From a virus: DNA of 20,629 nucleotides. The notes under the pieces were generated by a model. That model saw only the letters and a program-made list of their open reading frames with translations, had not been told where the DNA came from and made no database searches. A program made the translations under genes and the position numbers. The stretch covers positions 1 to 20,629 of IMG/VR virus record IMGVR_UViG_3300044695_004645, one strand, 5' to 3'. The stretch's first letter is position 1, and each line of letters opens with the position of its first letter. Of this stretch, positions 1 through 5,802 are shown in pieces.

Positions 1-1
1 C

Positions 2-103
2 TCCAGGGTGGACCGACTACGCGCCGGTGGAAACGGAGTTGTGGTTCTGCAAGGTGCGTATGCATTTAGCGTCCTTGCTGAACGAGCGGGGCTGAAATTG
101 TAA
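2..103 (+). CDS. C-terminal end of a DNA cytosine-C5 methyltransferase (partial)
   Basis: Only the last 33 codons are in the window; the gene begins off the left edge and ends at TAA 101-103. The visible peptide contains RVDRLRAGGNGVVVLQGAYAF, which resembles motif X plus the closing helix of C5 cytosine methyltransferases (family pattern RLRALGNGVVP..A..AF..L). The usual Pro after GNGVV is Val here. Family knowledge: these enzymes methylate C5 of cytosine and in phages usually protect the genome from restriction. It lies about 40 nt upstream of a block that contains a second methyltransferase. The call rests on about 25 residues of motif similarity. A competing open frame (3-95) lacks any recognisable motif. 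Confidence 0.62.
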   Translation, partial: SRVDRLRAGGNGVVVLQGAYAFSVLAERAGLKL

Positions 104-108
104 CAACC

Positions 109-141
109 AGGCCAATGCCGACGGCCTAAAAACGAAAGGGA
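109..141 (+). promoter_or_regulatory. Leader hairpin L1 and ribosome binding site, loop ATGCCGAC
   Basis: AGGCC (109-113) pairs with GGCCT (123-127) around a 9-nt loop AATGCCGAC. The strong Shine-Dalgarno GAAAGGGAG (134-142) follows 6 nt later, ahead of ATG 146. The same loop, on a different stem, recurs at 4228-4248 before the next gene block. The pairing and the repeat are seen directly. A role in mRNA processing, stability or protein binding is inference. Confidence 0.5.
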
Positions 142-145
142 GCAA

Positions 146-784
146 ATGAGATACAAACCATGGATGCCGGGAGATCCGTGTAAGCGGTGTGGTACGCCTA
201 TACCGACGCTGGCTGATAAATTCCAGCCGCGCAACAGCATATGCAAGCCGTGCGGAAACACTCGGCGAGCGGTTAAAAGAGAGGAACTACGCGCAAACGC
301 CGCGGTGCCATGTACGCAGTGCCAGCGCCTGATGCTCACATGGACCGAGCGCCGGCGCGGAACGTGCAAAGCGTGCCGGGCAGACAAACGCTGCGCGTGC
401 GGGTCCGTGCTGCTACAGAGCGATATGCGCTACGCCCGCTGTGCTCTATGCCGCAAGACAACGCGCGCGGAACGTAAGGAGATCCGCTGGTGCGGCTGTG
501 GCGGCCAGATCGAGCAAAAGCGCCGCTACGCTAAGATGTGCGAGAAGTGCGCAACGAAGGCGCGGACGGACGCAGGGCGCAAGGGTGCCGCAACCATGCG
601 CACGATATTGCAAAACAGCCGCCCGATGGCAACGCACGCCGTTCAGGTGCCGATGAATACGGGCGAGTACCGGCCGCCGATGACCAGGGCGGAGGCGCTG
701 GCACAGGATCGGGGCAACGATGACCCAGCGCGGTCGGCGTGGATTGACTCGGTGTGTGCACGGCGGGTGGGGGTGCGGGGATGA
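146..784 (+). CDS. Protein with four tandem zinc ribbons, function unknown
   Basis: 212 aa. Residues 1-135 carry sixteen cysteines arranged as four successive four-Cys modules: C12/C15/C33/C36, C56/C59/C74/C77, C83/C85/C99/C102 and C116/C118/C132/C135. The first two are CxxC...CxxC; the last two are CxC...CxxC. Spacing of 13-17 residues between pairs is typical of zinc ribbons. The protein is rich in Arg and Lys between modules, and residues 137-212 look unstructured. Such ribbons usually bind DNA, RNA or a protein partner, so a nucleic-acid-binding or transcription-related early role is plausible but unproven. The start is ATG 146 behind GAAAGGGAG and hairpin L1. The stop overlaps the helicase start (ATGA at 781-784), so the two are probably co-translated. 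I recognise no named family. Confidence 0.8.
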   Translation: MRYKPWMPGDPCKRCGTPIPTLADKFQPRNSICKPCGNTRRAVKREELRANAAVPCTQCQRLMLTWTERRRGTCKACRADKRCACGSVLLQSDMRYARCALCRKTTRAERKEIRWCGCGGQIEQKRRYAKMCEKCATKARTDAGRKGAATMRTILQNSRPMATHAVQVPMNTGEYRPPMTRAEALAQDRGNDDPARSAWIDSVCARRVGVRG

Positions 785-2151
785 GCGGCTACCGCGCGTT
801 TTTAGACGGCAAGCACGTTCAGCCGCAACCATCCGGCATTTCCGGCGACTTCGACCTCAATGGCAAGCTATTTGGCTTCCAGCGGCAAAGCATCACGCGG
901 GCGCTGAACGCTGGCAAGTTCGCACTGTTCACCGAGTGTGGAAGCGGCAAGACGGCCATGCAAGCGGAATGGGCGCGCCAGGTCTGCCAACACTCGGGCG
1001 GTGACGCGCTGATACTGGCACCGCTGGCGGTGACGGCGCAAACCGTAGCGGAGGGCGCAAAGTTTGGCATCGAGATCACGCAATGCCGAAGTCAAAAGGA
1101 CGTGCGGCGCGGTGTGAACGTCGCCAACTACGACATGCTCAAGCATTTCGACGCGGGCCACTTTGACGCCATCGTATTGGACGAGTCGAGCATCCTGAAA
1201 AACTTCACCGGTGCCACGCGGCGACTTTTGCAAGATTCGTTTGCCAACACGCCCTATAAGCTGTGTTGCTCGGCTACGCCGTCACCTAATGACCACATGG
1301 AACTCGGCAACCACTCGGAGTTTTTGGACATCATGAGCGGCGGTCAAATGCTCATGCGGTGGTTCCTGAACGACACCATGAAGGCGGGCGGCTACCGGCT
1401 AAAAGGACACGCAGAGGCGGACTACTGGCGGTGGGTGGCGTCGTGGTCAGTGTGCATGGAAAAGCCGTCAGACCTTGGGTTTTCTGACGACGGCTGGAAT
1501 ATGCCCGAGTTGCGCATTCATGAGGACATTGTCTCCGTCGATCAATCCATCAACGCCAACGGCCAACTGTTCCGGGTGGCGGACGTATCGGCGACGGGAC
1601 TGCATCGGGAGATGCGGCTGACGGCGCCGGCGAGGGCAGCGCGCGTTGCCGAGATCATCGGCGACTCGAAAGAGCCGTGGTGTATCTGGTGCAACACCAA
1701 CTACGAGGCCGACGAACTGATGCGCGTGATCGACGGAGCCATCGAAGTGCGCGGCGACGAGCGGACGGAGGCGAAAGAGGAGAAGCTACTGGGATTCACA
1801 AACGGCGCGTTCCAGCGCATCGTCACGAAGCCATCAATCGCGGGTTTCGGCATGAACTGGCAGCACTGCAACCGTCACATCTTTTGCGGGCTGTCCTACT
1901 CCTACGAACAGTTCTATCAGGCCGTGCGCCGGTCCTGGCGGTTCGGTCAAACTCGGCCGGTTGACGCCTACATGGTCATCGCGGAGACGGAAGGCCCCGT
2001 CCTCAAAACGATCCGCGAAAAGCAAAAGAAGCACGAAGAAATGAAAGCGGCCATGGTTCACGCGATGGCGGCAATTCAAAACGGTACCGGGCGGCGCCAG
2101 CTTGCATCGGCCGTCGGCACAAAGCAAATGAATCTTCCGAGGTGGATCTAA
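781..2151 (+). CDS. SNF2/DEAD-like superfamily 2 helicase
   Basis: 456 aa from ATG 781, which overlaps the preceding stop; a GTG at 754 would add nine low-complexity residues and is less likely. SF2 motifs appear in order: FQRQ (33-36), Walker A CGSGKT (53-58), Walker B VLDES (D134-E135), motif III SATP (164-167) and motif VI QAVRRSWRFGQ (380-390). The last is characteristic of the SNF2-like group, whose members translocate on double-stranded DNA using ATP. At about 450 aa it is the compact form common in phages. It sits between the zinc-ribbon gene and a DNA methyltransferase and overlaps the latter by 1 nt. A role in replication, recombination or DNA modification is suggested by context only. 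Confidence 0.9.
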   Translation: MSGYRAFLDGKHVQPQPSGISGDFDLNGKLFGFQRQSITRALNAGKFALFTECGSGKTAMQAEWARQVCQHSGGDALILAPLAVTAQTVAEGAKFGIEITQCRSQKDVRRGVNVANYDMLKHFDAGHFDAIVLDESSILKNFTGATRRLLQDSFANTPYKLCCSATPSPNDHMELGNHSEFLDIMSGGQMLMRWFLNDTMKAGGYRLKGHAEADYWRWVASWSVCMEKPSDLGFSDDGWNMPELRIHEDIVSVDQSINANGQLFRVADVSATGLHREMRLTAPARAARVAEIIGDSKEPWCIWCNTNYEADELMRVIDGAIEVRGDERTEAKEEKLLGFTNGAFQRIVTKPSIAGFGMNWQHCNRHIFCGLSYSYEQFYQAVRRSWRFGQTRPVDAYMVIAETEGPVLKTIREKQKKHEEMKAAMVHAMAAIQNGTGRRQLASAVGTKQMNLPRWI

Positions 2152-3143
2152 TGAACGTGATTTTAGACGAGCGGCACGGCCGCAACTGGGCGCTCTACAA
2201 CGGCGACTGCTGCGAAGTCATCAAGGGCATTCCCGATGAGTCGGTAGACCTGACGGTGTTTTCGCCGCCGTTTTCCAGCCTGTACATGTACTCTGACTCC
2301 GAGGCCGATATGGGCAACTGCGCGAGCGATGAGGAGTTCTTTGCGCACTTCGGATTCCTTGCGCCTGAACTACTTCGCGTGACGACGACTGGGCGGTTGT
2401 GCGTGATGCACGTTAAGGACCTGCCGACGTATCGGAATAGTGACGGCGCCAGCGGCCTACGCGACTTCCCAGGCCAGTGTATCGCCGCCATGGAGCGCGC
2501 CGGGTGGGCGTTCCATAGCCGGGTGACGGTGTGGAAGTGCCCGGTGACGGAGCGGGAACGGACCAATAACAACGGGCTCCTCCATAAAACCGTCATGCGT
2601 GATTCTTCGCAGATCCGGCAGGGAATGGCTGACTACGTGCTGGCCTTTCGCAAGACGCCCCCAGGTGACAATCTCAGCACGAAGCCGATTGAGCGGCCGA
2701 CTGGGTTCGAGCGGTATATCGGCGACGCGGCGCAAGATCCGCGCGAAACCGACCAGCACCCTTCGAAATACGCCCGCAAAGGCCGCGACGGGCGGACAAG
2801 CGTGGAGATTTGGCGGCGGTACGCGGAGCCGGTGTGGTGGGACATCGACCAGACGGACGTGCTGAACTTTCGCATCGCCCGCGACGAAAAGGACGAGAAG
2901 CACATCTGCCCGCTGCAGCTCGGGTTGATTCGCCGGTGCCTGGAACTGTGGTCCTCGCCGGGCGACGTCGTGCTATCGCCGTTCGCCGGTGTTGGCTCGG
3001 AGGGGTTTGTTGCGCTGGACGAAGGCCGCAAGTTCATCGGGATTGAGCTGAAGCCGGGTTACTTTTCAACGGCGATTAAACACCTGGAAAGCGCGGAGGC
3101 ATATGCCGGCGCTCAAGGAGGGCTATTCGATGCCATCGACTGA
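2151..3143 (+). CDS. Beta-class DNA methyltransferase (N4-cytosine or N6-adenine)
   Basis: 330 aa from ATG 2151, preceded by GAGGTGG (2139-2145) and overlapping the helicase stop TAA by 1 nt; a GTG at 2142 is an alternative start. Catalytic motif IV SPPF is at 38-41, close to the N terminus, and the AdoMet-binding motif I FAGVGSEG is at 278-285, close to the C terminus. This order (IV before I) defines the beta class, PF01555-like. SPPF or SPPY rather than DPPY is more usual in N4-cytosine enzymes, but N6-adenine activity cannot be excluded. The region between the motifs should hold the target-recognition domain. No restriction endonuclease partner is visible, so this is probably a solitary phage methyltransferase for anti-restriction or for marking the genome. 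Confidence 0.9.
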   Translation: MNVILDERHGRNWALYNGDCCEVIKGIPDESVDLTVFSPPFSSLYMYSDSEADMGNCASDEEFFAHFGFLAPELLRVTTTGRLCVMHVKDLPTYRNSDGASGLRDFPGQCIAAMERAGWAFHSRVTVWKCPVTERERTNNNGLLHKTVMRDSSQIRQGMADYVLAFRKTPPGDNLSTKPIERPTGFERYIGDAAQDPRETDQHPSKYARKGRDGRTSVEIWRRYAEPVWWDIDQTDVLNFRIARDEKDEKHICPLQLGLIRRCLELWSSPGDVVLSPFAGVGSEGFVALDEGRKFIGIELKPGYFSTAIKHLESAEAYAGAQGGLFDAID

Positions 3144-3318
3144 CAACCCTATCGCCACCGCCCAGCGCGAACAGCGAGAAGCGGCGGCGCGGTACACGAT
3201 CAAGCAGCAGCGCGAAGCCGCGAAACGCTGGCGAAAAGACAGGCACCCCGGCGCCTGGGATGGCCTGTGCGATTGGCTTATGGAAGAGTGCCTGTTATCG
3301 CAGGAGGCCGCAAAATGA
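3130..3318 (+). CDS. Small basic helical protein, unknown function
   Basis: 62 aa. I chose ATG 3130 because AAGGAGGG (3114-3121) lies 8 nt upstream; an ATG at 3103 further inside the methyltransferase gene has no such site. It overlaps the methyltransferase end by 14 nt, and its own stop overlaps the next start (ATGA 3315-3318). Residues 10-42 are a charged Arg/Lys/Glu/Gln-rich helix, followed by a Trp- and Cys-containing tail (WDGLCDWLMEECLL). No family is recognised. The operon position suggests an early accessory protein. Confidence 0.7.
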   Translation: MPSTDNPIATAQREQREAAARYTIKQQREAAKRWRKDRHPGAWDGLCDWLMEECLLSQEAAK

Positions 3319-3632
3319 CCCGCCCATGGACCCTAGCTGAATCCCGCACCATCGCCGAGCGCGTCATGGAGTGGCAGGTATTCGAGTTCCGTGGGCGACT
3401 GGTCCGCGTCGATGGCGGAATGGTTCCAGACTGGCCACATACTGACGCGGGCGAGGTGCTGGCGGCGATACAAATGGACGGGTGGCGCATCGAGCACAGT
3501 TTGTGGACGGCTGCGAGCCACACGTTCACGCTCAGGCTGCGGCACCCGATCACAAAGGCCGCGGCCGAGGGCAACGCGCCGGTGTGGGGCGAGGCCGTGA
3601 TGCTGGCGGTTTTGGCGGCGGTGGAGGGATGA
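3315..3632 (+). CDS. Phage_ABA sandwich-domain-like protein
   Basis: 105 aa from ATG 3315, with AGGAGG (3302-3307) upstream and a 4-nt overlap with the preceding gene. The pattern matches small phage proteins of the ABA sandwich type (PF18066-like). It starts with a helix containing AERVMEWQ (about 14-21), then has PDWPHTDAGEVLAAI and a beta-strand pair (WRIEHSLW, FTLRLRH). It ends with a helix APVWGEAVMLAVLAAVEG. The molecular function of this family is unknown; its members are common in early regions of tailed phages. The next gene starts inside its stop codon. Confidence 0.62.
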   Translation: MTRPWTLAESRTIAERVMEWQVFEFRGRLVRVDGGMVPDWPHTDAGEVLAAIQMDGWRIEHSLWTAASHTFTLRLRHPITKAAAEGNAPVWGEAVMLAVLAAVEG

Positions 3633-4147
3633 GGTCGCCCGACGTCGAACTCGTCGTCCTTGGCGTGCCAGGTCCTCAAGGCTCAAAACGCCACGTAGGC
3701 GGCGGGCGCATGATCGAATCCAGCAAAAAGGTCGCGCCGTGGCGGGATTCCGTCGCATGGGCCGCGCGGGAGGCGATGGCGGGGCGTCCACCGATAGATG
3801 GGCCTGTGCGATGCCAGATGGTGTTTATCTTCCCGCGGCCGAAGTCTCGCAAGAGCACGGCGCTGCATGACCGCAAGCCGGATCTATCAAAGCTCATCCG
3901 CTCGACGGAGGACGCACTGACCACGGGCGGGGCCTGGGCGGACGATGCGCGGGTGGTGGAGTACGTGACCACATGCAAGCGGTACGCCGATGAGATGCCA
4001 CCGGGCTCAATTACGAGCGGCGCCGCGATTTGGATATGGCGGGCTGTCCCATGTCCATCCTCGAACAACTCAAGCGCGCCGGCGCCGTGCTGGTGCGCCA
4101 AAAGAATCACCAGGTGTGGCGGCTGCCGAACGGACGGCGCTACGTGA
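3629..4147 (+). CDS. RusA-like Holliday junction resolvase
   Basis: 172 aa from ATG 3629, with GGAGG just upstream and an ATGA overlap. Family features include GVPGPQGSKRH (12-22) and KPDLSKLIRSTEDALT (83-98), followed by ADDARVV with D105/D106. RusA enzymes are dimeric, metal-dependent nucleases that cleave Holliday junctions; E. coli RusA uses D70, D72 and D91. Here D85 and D105/106 match the first and third, but the D72 position appears to be Ser87. The last 30 or so residues (after about 140) have odd composition and are read in a different frame across the next gene, so the functional domain may end earlier. It probably works with the replication module. Confidence 0.8.
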   Translation: MRSPDVELVVLGVPGPQGSKRHVGGGRMIESSKKVAPWRDSVAWAAREAMAGRPPIDGPVRCQMVFIFPRPKSRKSTALHDRKPDLSKLIRSTEDALTTGGAWADDARVVEYVTTCKRYADEMPPGSITSGAAIWIWRAVPCPSSNNSSAPAPCWCAKRITRCGGCRTDGAT

Positions 4148-4224
4148 TAGCGAAGACGCCTAGCGATGGGCGGGCGGGCAGGAATCAGGCGGCCGTGCTG
4201 AAACGGCTGATGCGGGCGAAGTAG
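4051..4224 (+). CDS. Orphan HicA-like small protein
   Basis: 57 aa from ATG 4051; an in-frame ATG at 4036 and a TTG at 4030 are alternatives, and none has a convincing ribosome site. The layout is that of the dsRBD-like HicA fold: helix (SILEQLKRAG), strand AVLVRQKNHQVWRL with a possible catalytic His20, hairpin PNGRRYVIAKTP, and a C-terminal basic helix. HicA toxins are mRNA interferases neutralised by HicB, but no HicB gene follows. Related lone proteins are common in phages and their function is not established. It lies inside the last 97 nt of the resolvase frame and closes the first gene block. Confidence 0.58.
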   Translation: MSILEQLKRAGAVLVRQKNHQVWRLPNGRRYVIAKTPSDGRAGRNQAAVLKRLMRAK

Positions 4225-4227
4225 ACG

Positions 4228-4261
4228 GGCCGCTATGCCGACGCGGCCGAGAAAGAGGGAG
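4228..4261 (+). promoter_or_regulatory. Leader hairpin L2 and ribosome binding site, loop ATGCCGAC
   Basis: GGCCGC (4228-4233) pairs with GCGGCC (4243-4248) around loop TATGCCGAC. AGAGGGAG (4254-4261) follows, then ATG 4265. Compared with L1, the loop is identical in 8 of 9 positions and the purine-rich tract plus GGGAGCA is conserved. The stem differs in sequence but still pairs. It heads the second gene block. It could be a duplicated regulatory element. Confidence 0.5.
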
Positions 4262-4264
4262 CAG

Positions 4265-4306
4265 ATGAAGCGAGAACAGGGGTGCGGCTATGGCACGCGC
4301 CCGTAA
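4265..4306 (+). CDS. Candidate 13-residue leader peptide overlapping the replication gene start
   Basis: ATG 4265 begins MKREQGCGYGTRP and ends at TAA 4304-4306. It has the strongest ribosome site of this leader (AGAGGGAG, 3 nt before the ATG). The replication gene starts in another frame at 4290, inside this mini-gene and 16 nt before its stop. Terminating ribosomes could therefore re-initiate at 4290. It may equally be a chance ORF. There is no family evidence. Confidence 0.3.
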   Translation: MKREQGCGYGTRP

Positions 4307-5333
4307 CATCAAGCCGGGATTCTTCGAGAGCGACGACCCGGCAAAAGTCGGCTACCCGCAGCGCCTCCTATGGATTGCCATGTGGACGCTGGCAGACAAA
4401 GAAGGCCGCCTGGAGTACCGCCCGACGCGGCTCAAAAAGTACGCCTTTGGCTTCGATCCGGCGACAGTGGAAGACGTCGCGCAGTGGGTTCACGACCTCC
4501 ACGACGCCGGGCTGATCGTCCTTTATCCTGTCGGTTTGGTCGAGGTGATTCAGTGCGTGAACTTCCTGAAGCACCAGCGGCCGCACTATAAGGACCCGAA
4601 AAGCGAGTATCCGCCGCCATCAGGCCAAATCAATGATAGGCCGATGATAGAGCAAAATCCCAGGATTCCCCAGGAATTGCCTCTATCATACGTCAATGAT
4701 AGGCCGATTCCCCAAAGTTCCCCAGGATTCCCCAGGATTCCCCAGGATTTGGGCCTATCATCGGTCAATGATACGTCAATGATAGACGATTTCCCCAGGA
4801 TTCCCCAGGATTTGCCTGTATCATTGGCCGATCATAGACGATTTCCCCAAAGTTCCCCAGGATTTGCCTCTATGATAGGGGGGGTTCCCGGTATGAATGT
4901 GGAATGTAGAATGTTGAATGTGGAAGGGGGAAGGGGGAATGGCGCGCTGACGCCCGCCCCGCCCCCGCCGCAGCAACTCCGCATCGACGACAACGGACCG
5001 GAACCCGACGAGCTTTTCCGGACGGCGGCGAAATTCGCATGTGAGCACTTGCCGGCCGGCGGCGATGTCGGGCTTACGGCTTCAGCCATGCGCTCGGAGT
5101 TTCAGAAGTCGGCCAGCTTCGAGGGCAACCCGGCCGGGTTTTGCCTGAGCTTCACCGCCAGCGTCCGCAAGTGGCGGGCGGCATATGACGCCAACCCGGA
5201 TCTGCGGACGAAGCAGGCGCAATGGTGGACGCGGGACGGCACGTACTCGCAAGCGCCACCAGCCCCAAGGGCGCCGCGGCGGTTTGGGCCGGTGGACTTG
5301 AAGGCCGGGCTGGAGGTGGACGATGCCCTGTAA
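4290..5333 (+). CDS. Replisome-organizer-like replication protein with internal repeats
   Basis: 347 aa from ATG 4290 behind AGGGGTG. Residues 1-105 resemble the N-terminal domain of phage replisome organizers and replication initiators: ARNIKPGFFESDD, LLWIAMWTLADKEGRLE, then RLKKYAFGFD, LHDAGLIVLY and VNFLKHQRPHYK, a winged-helix-type layout. Residues about 115-218 are encoded by a dense DNA repeat array and consist of Pro/Asp/Ser repeats such as PRIPQDLP; this part is probably a disordered linker. Residues about 225-347 form a second domain (RTAAKFACEHLP, then FCLSFTASVRKW) that may contact a helicase or loader. Placing repeats inside the initiator gene resembles lambda O, whose origin lies in the O gene. 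The DNA-binding and initiator roles are inferred. Confidence 0.72.
   Translation: MARARNIKPGFFESDDPAKVGYPQRLLWIAMWTLADKEGRLEYRPTRLKKYAFGFDPATVEDVAQWVHDLHDAGLIVLYPVGLVEVIQCVNFLKHQRPHYKDPKSEYPPPSGQINDRPMIEQNPRIPQELPLSYVNDRPIPQSSPGFPRIPQDLGLSSVNDTSMIDDFPRIPQDLPVSLADHRRFPQSSPGFASMIGGVPGMNVECRMLNVEGGRGNGALTPAPPPPQQLRIDDNGPEPDELFRTAAKFACEHLPAGGDVGLTASAMRSEFQKSASFEGNPAGFCLSFTASVRKWRAAYDANPDLRTKQAQWWTRDGTYSQAPPAPRAPRRFGPVDLKAGLEVDDAL
4632..4878. repeat. Iteron-like array: 10-bp units alternating with ATGATA dyads (candidate origin)
   Basis: There are two unit types. Unit B is TTCCCCAGGA at 4666, 4718, 4728, 4738, 4791, 4801 and 4853, with variant TTCCCCAAAG at 4708 and 4843 and a 9-bp variant at 4657. 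Unit A is ATGATA or its complement TATCAT. Two perfect dyads TATCAT-N6-ATGATA lie at 4684-4701 and 4756-4773, and a decayed one at 4819-4836. Further single A units are at 4633, 4644, 4779 and 4872. The B units stand in groups of 2, 4, 2 and 2 between A units. B units fall in all three codon phases, so selection appears to act on the DNA. An origin role is inferred. Confidence 0.7.
4895..4943. repeat. 7-bp tandem repeat GAATGTN / GAAGGGG
   Basis: Consecutive heptamers read GAATGTG, GAATGTA, GAATGTT, GAATGTG, GAAGGGG, GAAGGGG, GAATGGC. They start 16 nt after the last unit of the iteron-like array and lie in the same gene. The first four units are AT-richer than the surroundings and could be an unwinding element next to an origin. 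The repeat is seen directly; the role is inferred. Confidence 0.6.
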
Positions 5334-5802
5334 TCGCGGCACGGCGACTGCCCAGCTCAACCGCATGTCAAATCTCCAGGGGTTCGGCTTCATGGCGCCG
5401 GAGACGTTCACCTCGCTCATTGACGTGCTCGCCAGTCATTCCGACGATGCGGCGCACGCTCGGGCGGCGGTTGATCTGCTATTGGCCCGTAAATCGCTTC
5501 CAACGGGGCCGCAAGACATTGCGGACGCCTTGAACGAGGCGAAGCATGGGCAGCCGGTCAACGAAGCGCCTCGGGCAAGTACGGGAGGGTGCGGGCGGGT
5601 GATCGAAGGCATGACGTATTGGGACTACGATCCCAACTCGCGTGGGCTCGAAAAGATACACCACCCGGCACGATGCGTCGGCGGGGAAATCCGCATCACG
5701 AAGTGGGTGCGCGTGCAGGGCATGGTGGACGAGCAGGGCAACCAGCTCAAACAGCCGTACCACTTCAGCGGGAAATGCCGTTGCGCTGGGGGCACGCTAT
5801 GA
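5323..5802 (+). CDS. Uncharacterised protein with C-terminal cysteine cluster
   Basis: 159 aa from ATG 5323, with GGAGGTGG (5312-5319) ahead and an 11-nt overlap with the replication gene. Residues 25-75 are helical (APETFTSLIDVLASH, HARAAVDLLLAR, LPTGPQDIADALNEA), reminiscent of small replication-accessory proteins, but I cannot name a family. The C-terminal half has C90, C118, C152 and C154, which could bind one zinc ion. Aromatic residues are concentrated at YWDYDP (99-104). The stop overlaps the next start (ATGA 5799-5802). Context suggests a partner of the replication protein, perhaps a helicase-loading factor; this is a guess from position. Confidence 0.7.
   Translation: MPCNRGTATAQLNRMSNLQGFGFMAPETFTSLIDVLASHSDDAAHARAAVDLLLARKSLPTGPQDIADALNEAKHGQPVNEAPRASTGGCGRVIEGMTYWDYDPNSRGLEKIHHPARCVGGEIRITKWVRVQGMVDEQGNQLKQPYHFSGKCRCAGGTL

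Noticed and set aside
3-95. Alternative open frame at the left edge ending at TGA 93-95
   Set aside because: It shows no recognisable motif, while the neighbouring frame matches the C5 methyltransferase C terminus.
2-3143. Complete restriction-modification, DISARM or BREX defence system
   Set aside because: Only methyltransferases, a helicase and a zinc-ribbon protein are present; no nuclease, PglX/PglZ or DrmB-like gene can be seen.
3482-3628. Upstream extension of the resolvase gene to a start at 3482
   Set aside because: The extension lies wholly inside the ABA-like gene in another frame and lacks family similarity; ATG 3629 has a ribosome site and the usual ATGA overlap.
4632-4878. CRISPR array
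   Set aside because: Units are only 10 bp or 6-bp dyads, spacers are not unique 30-40-mers, no cas genes are present, and the stretch lies in an open gene.
4586-5089. Minus-strand open frames across the repeat region
   Set aside because: They arise from the repeats themselves (for example SWGILG strings) and have no ribosome sites or motifs.
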